The notes under the pieces were generated by a model. The model was given only the letters and a program-made list of their open reading frames with translations, searched no databases and was not told the DNA's origin. Position numbers and translations under genes: made by a program. DNA of 64,000 nucleotides. Source: Chrysomallon squamiferum (lineage: Eukaryota > Mollusca > Gastropoda > Neomphalida > Peltospiridae). Where the stretch lies: assembly GCA_012295275.1 (NCBI GenBank), contig CM022675.1, positions 4,389,142 through 4,453,141 on the forward strand, in the 5' to 3' direction. Shown piece by piece: positions 55,243 to 64,000 of this stretch (position 1 is the first letter of the stretch; each line of letters starts with the position of its first letter).

Positions 55243-58205
55243 TATATATATATATGTACATAAGAAAAACACTAACATATAGAAAGGTACCTACTTATTT
55301 AATTTAATTTTTTTTTTTTTTTTTTTTTCAAGGTATTATCAGACAGTGAGAAAAGAAAGATTTATGATAAACATGGAGAAGAAGGTTTGAAGAAAGGTGA
55401 CATGTCAGGAGATCCTTTCTCCAGGTAAAAAATCTTTATTTTAATTACTCAAATTTATTCATCCAACTTTATAGAAATAATAATGGCATCATAATCAGAT
55501 AAGACTTATTTTTAGAGGTTTTGTTTTACTATAGAACTGTTTTGGGGAAAACAATTAATTGTGTGTTTATTTCAGTTTCTTTGGTGATTTTGGTTTTAAT
55601 TTTGGATTTGGTGGCGGGGAGAAGAGTGATGAAGTTCCCAGAGGAGGAGACATTGTTTTGGATCTTTATGTTACTCTTGAGGAACTCTACATAGGAAATT
55701 TTGTTGAGGTGATTTTATAAAATTACTTTGTAATGAAAACTTTCTATTTGATTTGGGAAGTTGAGTTCAATTACAGTTAATTTGCTTTTCAGAATTCAAA
55801 TACAGTCGTAGTACTGTCCTAAAAATCTCAGTTACAGTTATAATTGTCAGTCAAAATGTTTTTCAGTGTCCAAAAATGCCAACAGTTTTTGTGGAGTGTC
55901 TCTAAAAATTATTAATATTTAAACATTTGAATGAGTATATTTAAAAAGTATTTTTTTTTTAATGGCATGACAAAATGTTTTTTTTTTTATTGTAGTTTTA
56001 ATGTTATTGTATTTGGTAAACTTATTTTAGTCTCAAAGTGGAACACAATCAAAAGGACATACTGAGGAGTGATTCTGCTATCTGTTATTTTGAGATAAAG
56101 CATGCTTGAGCTATAATTAGTAATATACATTTAAAATATAAAAAAAAAAAAGTATATCTATATAAATATTCTATTAGTGTATAATAAAGTCAGTTTGTTC
56201 AATCAAGGTTGTTCGTTACAAACCTGTGGCTCTAGCAGCTAAAGGAACAAGGAAGTGTAACTGTCGTATGGAGATGGTCACTCAGCAGCTTGGTCCAGGC
56301 AGGTTTCAGATGATGCAGCAGCAAGTGTGTGATGAATGTCCTAATGTCAAGTGAGTTGTGAAATGTTTTTTTTCGTCAATGTTTTTTTTTTTTTTTGGTG
56401 GGAGGGGTATTTTGAAACTGGTATTATATAAATGCTGAATAGTTGAAAATGATTTAAGTTTTCATTTGAAGTAAAGACAGCCTGTACTGTCTCTTTGTTA
56501 TGATTTATTTCCCCTGAATATTAACGAAACAAACGGCTTCAAGTAAATATAGTAAGATATATATTCTACTTGAATTTTGTATAGTCTGGATCTTGGAGCA
56601 GACTTTTTACCATATATTATCTCAACAGCTGTGTTATGTTTTATTTCTCATTAATTAAGACATATAACCTAATTAAAATATTGACTCCTATATTTTCTGT
56701 TTTAGATTAGTTCCTGAAGAAAAACTCTTAGAGATAGAAATAGAAGCTGGCATGAGAGATGGACAAGAATATCCTTTTGTAGCAGAAGGTTTGTTATAAT
56801 TAATTTGATGTTTAAAAACAGAATATTAACCGGTTTTGGTTTTTTTTTTTTTTAAAAGAATTTACTCTACATTAAGAAACATTATTAATGAACAAGTTTG
56901 ACAAAATTCAGTTTGTTTTATTACCGTGTCTAATAAAACAATCTATTTCTTCTAGATCCTTAAATTACAAATTAATTTCCTGTTAAAATTTGTTTCACTG
57001 TGTTTATAAAAACAAAAAAAAAACATTTAAAATATTAGGTATTTTACACTGATCTTATTTTTAGTTTGTTCTTTTACTGAATAATCTTTTTTAACAACTA
57101 TCACTGAGCTTATCCTGTGAAAACTTAGTATATGAATACAAACTGTCTTTTAGTAATTTTTGTTTCTAATATTTACTTCTACAATATACATCTACAGTGT
57201 ACAAACAAGATACAGCTTTTTTACTATTAGTTCTTTAAACTTAGATAATTATTTTTGTTCATATGAAATTTCACTTTCCACTTAGTTGCAGTATTGATAT
57301 AATTTGTTTGATTTATTAGGAGAACCACATATTGATGGAGAACCAGGAGATCTGAGGTTTAGAATTAAACAGATAAAGTAAGTTTCTTTGTTGATTAAAG
57401 CAAATATTAAATACTTTATTATATTTTCTAATTTAGGTACTGATGTAGTGTAAACAAGTATAATAAAAATTGTAAAATATAATTTATATACATTTTTTCA
57501 GACACCCTCGTTTTGAAAGACGTGGTGATGATCTTTACATGAATGTAACAATACCTTTACAAGATGCACTGACAGGCTTTGAAATGGACATAAAGCATTT
57601 AGATGATCATAAGGTACAGATTATTACGATATTTTAAAAACAATAATTAAGCTCTGATAAACATTTAATACCGATACAAAGTTCATTAGACTTAATATAG
57701 GAAAAGCTTTATTTTAGATTATTCAGTTTCAAGTGTAAATATTTTTTTGCCTTGTACGAAATATTTTTAACAATATAGTATTTAATCTTTTACTATGTCA
57801 ATTTAAATGTAATCTGTGGTTTATTGAGCCTAACTGAAATTTACAAAATACCTCAAACTGTTTTTATATATTTAAAAAAAAAAAAAAAAAAAAAGTAATA
57901 AATAACAAATATATTATTTCTAGTACTAACATGGTTTAAATTCTGTTGTTTTGATGTAACATTTGATTTCAGTATTTAAAATTTTGCATGTTTGATTATC
58001 TCTAAATGGTTCCACCAGTGATTAACCCGTTTTTGACTAGGTTCACATAGTAAGAGATGAGATCACCTGGCCAGATGCTCCCCGAAGGAAAAAAAAGCAA
58101 TGAAGGCATGCCCAACTATGAAAATAATAATGTCAGAGGCTCCCTTTACATTACATTTGAGATTGACTTTCCTAAAGGCAGCCTTTCAGAAGAAGCTAAA
58201 AAAAG

Positions 58206-61132
58206 GTATGTAATTATGTTGTATTAGTATTAGTATTAAGAATAAATAGAGTAGATAGTTTTTTTTTTTTTTTTATACTTCCAGATATTGATTTGTTATT
58301 ATTATTATTTCACATATCAGTAAATGTAATAAACAAACTGCATTTAACAGACACAAATTAATACACTTTTTAAAGCAGAGTCTTTTTGGATTTTAATTAA
58401 TCCACTTAAAATTCTTGCATTTCTGCTGCTTTGAGATGTGCTAATGAATGAAAAGCACAGCAAGCTGAAACAGATGATCACTGAGTGGAGAGAGTCAGCT
58501 GAACTGGTGTGTGACCAGCGGCACAAACTAAGTCAGTTTTGTCAGAACCACATTAATGGTTTGATACAAGTAATGGAAAAGAAAGGAATAAACATGAAAA
58601 AAAAAAATTGCAAACCAACTAAATATGTATATTTTAAATATCAGTAAAGAAACATTTTGCATATAAATAAATGTGTATGTATATATATATAATTTTAGTT
58701 TTTGGTTTTTTTTGTTTAGGTGTGAGAGAAATACTGAAAATGGAATCAAAAAAGAAATGTATATAATTGACGACTTTTTTAGTGTTAGTTTTGAGAAATT
58801 GTTTTGTCTTTGAATGTGGTGTGATAGTTGTTTGTATAAAACTGAATGTATGTTGGTTGAATGTGGCTATTTTTAATCCTAAAGATGTATTTATATGTGA
58901 ACATACATGAAGATTTCCCATCACATTTGCAAAAATCACAAAATAAAATTATTTGAAAGTTATTTATTTTTATCATATGTAAGTAATATTTTTAAAAAAT
59001 CTGTTAATTTTTTTTTTTTTGATTTTTTTCTTATTTTTTTTTATATGATATAATGACATATGACTTAGCTTATTATATTAATACATAATCCATTATTACA
59101 TTAAAATTATTTAGAGGATACTTGTGTAACAGTTTGCACAGAATGTTGATATTGACTAGAAAACTAGACAATCTAACAGCATTTTAAATAATCTGTTTTA
59201 GAAACCAACTTAGGTTTTTCTGTTGATGGATAATAAGAAAATGTACTTTATTTATAGTGAAGAAAGTATACCATTTTATTATTATTATTTATTTTATTTC
59301 ATTTCCACCTTTATACTTGGTTAAAGTAACAGTGATAGACTGCAATTAACTAGTATTACTGGTAGGAGCATGTTACATCAGTGAAGGCATACAGTGGTAT
59401 AGTAAAAATAAGAAAATACTTCTGTAGGTCTGCACAAATATCGTTTAAGAAATTTCACTTATGTAAAACTGTTTCTAAAATTCTGTAGTAGTTGTAAATT
59501 ATGCAAATCACAAGGTTTTATAGGGAAATGCACTTTTAAAATTTCGGGTGGAAGAATTTACAATTTGGGATTTTTCATTCACCATAAATATGTACATATA
59601 TTCATGTATATCTGATCATAACATCATAGCTTTTACAAATACAAAACCATTTTGTTTATTTTTTTAAATTTTGTTTAATGCAGTCCCATTTTGATACGTG
59701 AGTTAATTTAATTTCTCATATTTTGAATACTTCAAATAAAATCAGGTATTGTTCATTGGATCTTAAGCTATATATAAAGAAATAACAAAATGGAAATCAG
59801 AGTTTCATAATCTCTAGTACTGCCTAGTACTATTTTGTATTTCATATACTCACAATGATTTTGTGTTATTTGGAACTAAACAAATATTAAAATTAAAAAA
59901 GAGATAATCAGAAATTGTGTTTTTTGTTTTCTTTTGAATGTTGATCATTTTACAAATGTGTGTGTAAATAAATATTTGGGGTAATTGTTTCCTTACAGAT
60001 TAATATTTATCTTCTTACAACTGAGTGACAGTGTATATTTTACACAAAAAGGTGATGTAACTTATGTGGTGGTCTTATTAATACTATCATTCTCAGCATG
60101 TACATTTGGATTAAATGAAATATTTTTATGTTGTTTTATGACATTTGCATCCATTTATCTCATTATATATTAAAATGATGTAATGTGTTCATAAAAATGT
60201 TTTTAGTATCATGCAACTATTTGTGAACAAATTATTAAAATAAACTTTGTATAAATTTAAAAGAAAAATTTGTAATGTTTATCATTGAAATTGTTACCTG
60301 CTTTGAGGGAAGCTAGCACTGAACTTGTTAAATTAGAAAAAAATGTGTGTGTGTGTGTTCGATATTGATATAAAAAATCATCGCTCTGTTAAATTTTAAC
60401 ATTGATTTTCTGTACAGCACCTATTATACACCGTATACTGTGTGAACTTTGTTGCATATTTAAAACAAAAAGTGTTTGGGAAATATTGATTACTTTTCGG
60501 GTACATTTATTTGCCGTACTCGTAAATTTTGCAATCTCAAAACATTCCTGACAACGAAATAGCAAGATTTCTAGTCTTTATTTACAAAATAAATAAATAA
60601 ATACAAACATTTATAAAATGAAATAAAAATAGATAAATAAAACACACACACACACACACACACACACGTGATCAACAGAACCAGTTTCAAAAATATGTTT
60701 AGATCATTAATCAGTTTAGATCATTAATTTTCTCCAGTGTGTTAAACTAATATTTATAATAAACATATAACGAATTCACAGAAGAATATATTCGAGTCAT
60801 TCTAAATTTGCGTTTCTATTTATATGAATTTCAAAATCCTTAACATCGTAAATGATTCATCTTTGTCAGTGTGTTATACCATATGATAGTATTATTATTA
60901 TTCTTTTTAATCGTTATGTTCAACTTACATTAAACCCCACTGATATGAAGTTCTTAAATTAATTAATTATTAATCAAAATATCTGTACTGTCTCATTTTT
61001 TTTGTTTAAAGAAATAAATCTGTAAACGCCGGTTTTAAAATGATGGGCGATGTTAAAGATTTCGGTATATTCCGTTTGTCTTCGTTAAATCAGTGTATAT
61101 TTAGTCGGGCCGGAAACCGGAAGTTTATTAAA
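58206..61132 (+). other. 3' region of DNAJB11 copy 2 and promoter of copy 3
   Basis: Nearly identical to 49287-52224, differing mainly in homopolymer lengths and scattered substitutions. Holds the same unrecognised frame (58438-58647) and the same 62-codon frame (59985-60173). No further gene is seen. Confidence 0.6.
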
Positions 61133-63935
61133 ATGGCGTCGCCGGTGATCTGGTATCTCTTCGCAGCAAATGTCTTCGTGATTTTTGTTCAAGTACTTGG
61201 CGGGTATTAACTCAAATTAATTTCGATGAATCGAATTTTTCTTTAAATATCATTTGTTTGGATGTAGTATATTTTGGGGTTGCTTTTATGTTTGTTACAT
61301 ACATCTTTTCATGTTAACTGAATGCATTCCCTCTTTTGATGTCGTGGTAATCTGTCATTAGTCAGCATTTTAACTTAATGGTTTTCATAATTTAACTAAA
61401 ACATTAACAAAATGTACATTTTTAATGTATGTATTTATTTATTATTTTTTAAACTGAAGAAGATTTTGCATTTGTTTAATAAATGCTTATAATTATAATA
61501 TTTGTTGAAATGTATTGAATGCTACATCATCTAGTAAATAATCATAAAACTAGTAGTAGTTATGCTTTAAATTATAATAATTTTATTATAAATGATAAAT
61601 TAGGTAAATGATAAAATATTTAGTATCACCAGAAGGAATACCTTAATAGTCACCCCTAGATAAAGGAAATATGTTGCATAAGGTATTATCAGACAGTGAG
61701 AAAAGAAAGATTTATGATAAACATGGAGAAGAATGTTTGAAGAAAGTTGACATGTCAGGAGATCATTTCTCCAGGTGAAAAATCTTTATTTTAATTACTG
61801 TAAATTTATTCATCCAATTTATAGAAATAATAATGGCATCATAATCAGATAAGACTTATTTTTAGAGGTTTTTTTTTACTATAGAACTGTTTTGGGGAAA
61901 ACAATTAATTGTGTGTTTATTTCAGTTTTAATTTTGGATTTGGTGGCGGGGAGAAGAGTGATGAAGTTCCCAGAGGAGGAGACATTGTTTTGGATCTTTA
62001 TGTTACTCTTGAGGAACTCTACATAGGAAATTTTGTTGAGGTGATTTTATAAAATTACTTTGTAATGAAAACTTTCTATTTGGTTTCGGAAGTTGAGTTC
62101 AATTACAGTTAATTTGCTTTTCAGAATTCAAATACAGTCGTAGTACTGTCCTAAAAATCTCAGTTACAGTTATAATTGTCAGTCAAAATGTTTTTCAGTG
62201 TCCAAAAATGCCAACAGTTTTTGTGGAGTGTCTCTAAAAATTATTAATATTTAAACATTTGAATGAGTATATTTAAAAAGTATTTTTTTTTTAATGGCAT
62301 GACAAAATGTTTTTTTTTATTGTAGTTTTAATGTTATTGTATTTGGTAAACTTATTTTAGTCTCAAAGTGGAACACAATCAAAAGGACATACTGAGGAGT
62401 GATTCTGCTATCTGTTATTTTGAGATAAAGCATGCTTGAGCTATAATTAGTAATATACATTTAAAATATAAAAAAAAGGTATATCTATATAAATATTCTA
62501 TTAGTGTATAATAAAGTCAGTTTGTTCAATCAAGGTTGTTCGTTACAAACCTGTGGCTGTAGCAGCTAAAGGAACAAGGAAGTGTAACTGTCGTATGGAG
62601 ATGGTCACTCAGCAGCTTGGTCCAGGCAGGTTTCAGATGATGCAGCAGCAAGTGTGTGATGAATGTCCTAATGTCAAGTGAGTTGTGAAATGTTTTTTCG
62701 TCAATGTTTTTTTTTTGGTGGGAGGGGTATTTTGAAACTGGTATTATATAAATGCTGAATAGTTGAAAATGATTTAAGTTTTCATTTGAAGTAAAGACAG
62801 CCTGTACTGTCTCTTTGTTATGATTTATTTCCCCTGAATATTAACGAAACAAACGGCTTCAAGTAAATATAGTAAGATATATATTCTACTTGAATTTTGT
62901 ATAGTCTGGATCTTGGAGCAGACTTTTTACCATATATTATCTCAACAGCTGTGTTATGTTTTATTTCTCATTAATTAAGACATATAACCTAATTAAAATA
63001 TTGACTCCTATATTTTCTGTTTTAGATTAGTTCCTGAAGAAAAACTCTTAGAGATAGAAATAGAAGCTGGCATGAGAGATGGACAAGAATATCCTTTTGT
63101 AGCAGAACGTTTGTTATAATTAATTTGATGTTTAAAAACAGAATATTAACCGGTTTTGGTTTTTTCTTTTTTTTTAAAAGAATTTACTCTACATTAAGAA
63201 ACATTATTAATGAACAAGTTTGACAAAATTCAGTTTGTTTTATTACCGTGTCTAATAAAACAATCTATTTCTTCTAGATCCTTAAATTACAAATTAATTT
63301 CCTGTTAAAATTTGTTTCACTGTGTTTATAAAAACAAAAAAAAACCATTTAAAATATTAGGTATTTTACACTGATCTTATTTTTAGTTTGTTCTTTTACT
63401 GAATAATCTTTTTTAACAACTATCACTGAGCTTATCCTGTGAAAACTTAGTATATGAATACAAACTGTCTTTTAGTAATTTTTGTTTCTAATATTTACTT
63501 CTACAATATACATCTACAGTGTACAAACAAGATACAGCTTTTTACTATTAGTTCTTTAAACTTAGATAATTATTTTTGTTCATATGAAATTTCACTTTCC
63601 ACTTAGTTGCAGTATTGATATAATTTGTTTGATTTATTAGGAGAACCACATATTGATGGAGAACCAGGAGATCTGAGGTTTAGAATTAAACAGATAAAGT
63701 AAGTTTCTTTGTTGATTAAAGCAAATATTAAATACTTTATTATATTTTCTAATTTAGGTACTGATGTAGTGTAAAACAAGTATAATAAAAATTGTAAAAT
63801 ATAATTTATATACATTTTTTCAGACACCCTCGTTTTGAAAGACGTGGTGATGATCTTTACATGAATGTAACAATACCTTTACAAGATGCACTGACAGGCT
63901 TTGAAATGGACATAAAGCATTTAGATGATCATAAG
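61133..63935 (+). pseudogene. DNAJB11: DNAJB11 (ERdj3) copy 3, J-domain exon deleted, running off the window
   Basis: Exons 61133-61203 (signal peptide), 61683-61774, 61926-62040, 62535-62677, 63026-63108, 63641-63698 and 63824-63935. Intron 1 sequence matches copy 2 up to about 61678 and then jumps directly to the boundary of exon 3, so the J-domain exon, intron 2 and its Tigger remnant are gone. Exon 1 ends two bases into a codon while exon 3 begins a codon, so splicing 1 to 3 shifts the frame and soon stops. Extra changes: EECLKKVDM for EEGLKKGDM, and GAA C at the end of exon 6, where the other copies have GAA G. Exon 4 has the six-codon deletion of copy 1. Exon 9 and beyond are outside the window. 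Confidence 0.8.
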
Positions 63936-64000
63936 GTACAGATTATTATGATATTTTAAAAACAATAATTAAGCTCTGATAAACATTTAATACCGATACA

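Larger units (their letters stand above)
52225..58205 (+). pseudogene. DNAJB11: DNAJB11 (ERdj3) copy 2, exons 1-9, altered HPD motif and frameshift
   Basis: Exons 52225-52295 (signal peptide, MASPVIWYLFAANVFV), 53718-53874 (J domain, [14 protein letters not shown]), 55333-55424, 55576-55708, 56208-56350, 56706-56788, 57320-57377, 57502-57613 and 58041-58205. The fold and order match ERdj3: J domain, Gly/Phe linker ([14 protein letters not shown]), the CNC and CDEC cysteine pairs, and the C-terminal beta domains. Two defects stand out. The J-domain loop reads LPPDKN where the family has HPD, removing the histidine needed to stimulate Hsp70 ATPase. Exon 9 has four extra bases near 58080-58097, giving a stop at 58101-58103. 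Intron 2 carries a Tigger remnant. Splice sites are otherwise intact. It is either a decaying copy or a working gene with assembly errors. Confidence 0.8.

Overview
The window is AT-rich eukaryotic DNA with GT-AG introns, very dense microsatellites and minisatellites, Tigger-type DNA transposon remnants and a probable tRNA-derived SINE. The gene content (multi-exon C-type lectin-like/WSC receptors and an ER DnaJ gene) and the SINE-like tail suggest a lophotrochozoan animal, most likely a gastropod mollusc. That assignment is inference. There is no bacterial or organellar content.

About 1-46 kb is a tandem array of one receptor family that I do not recognise as a named gene. The ten-exon plan is: signal peptide (exon 1); N-terminal half of a C-type lectin-like domain, CTLD1 (exon 2); WSC domain (exons 3-4); C-terminal half of CTLD1 (exon 5); CTLD2 (exons 6-7); Ser/Thr-rich stalk (exon 8); transmembrane helix (exon 9); long cytoplasmic tail with regularly spaced tyrosine motifs (exon 10). 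The WSC cassette is flanked by phase-1 introns and sits where CTLD2 has its single intron, so WSC appears to have been shuffled into the middle of CTLD1. The tail resembles an ITIM/ITSM-type signalling tail (inference).

Five pieces of the family are present: A (+, 3203-8594, complete, short tail); B (+, 12506-20444, complete if a relic exon is skipped); E (+, 25170-26476, cut by a 200-N gap); C (-, 33271-30142, no 5' exons, nonsense codon in the tail); D (+, 39193-44932, frameshift in CTLD2). A, C and E form one sequence class and B and D another. E and C are probably the two halves of one gene, with the contig piece after the gap placed in inverted orientation. On that reading the gene order alternates class I, II, I, II.

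33.3-35.6 kb holds a SINE-like tail, about 63 copies of a 29-bp satellite and a tRNA-like SINE head. 35.6-39.2 kb is a second copy of the first 3.2 kb of the window, including a TA-flanked transposon of about 0.93 kb.

46.4-64 kb carries three incomplete, nearly identical tandem copies of a DNAJB11 (ERdj3) gene. Copy 1 lacks exons 1-2 and begins just after a Tigger remnant, which looks like the recombination point that joined the receptor array to the DNAJB11 locus. Copy 2 has exons 1-9, but its J domain reads PPD instead of HPD and exon 9 is frameshifted. Copy 3 has lost the J-domain exon and runs off the window. None of the three is intact as assembled, so both real duplication and assembly duplication must be considered.
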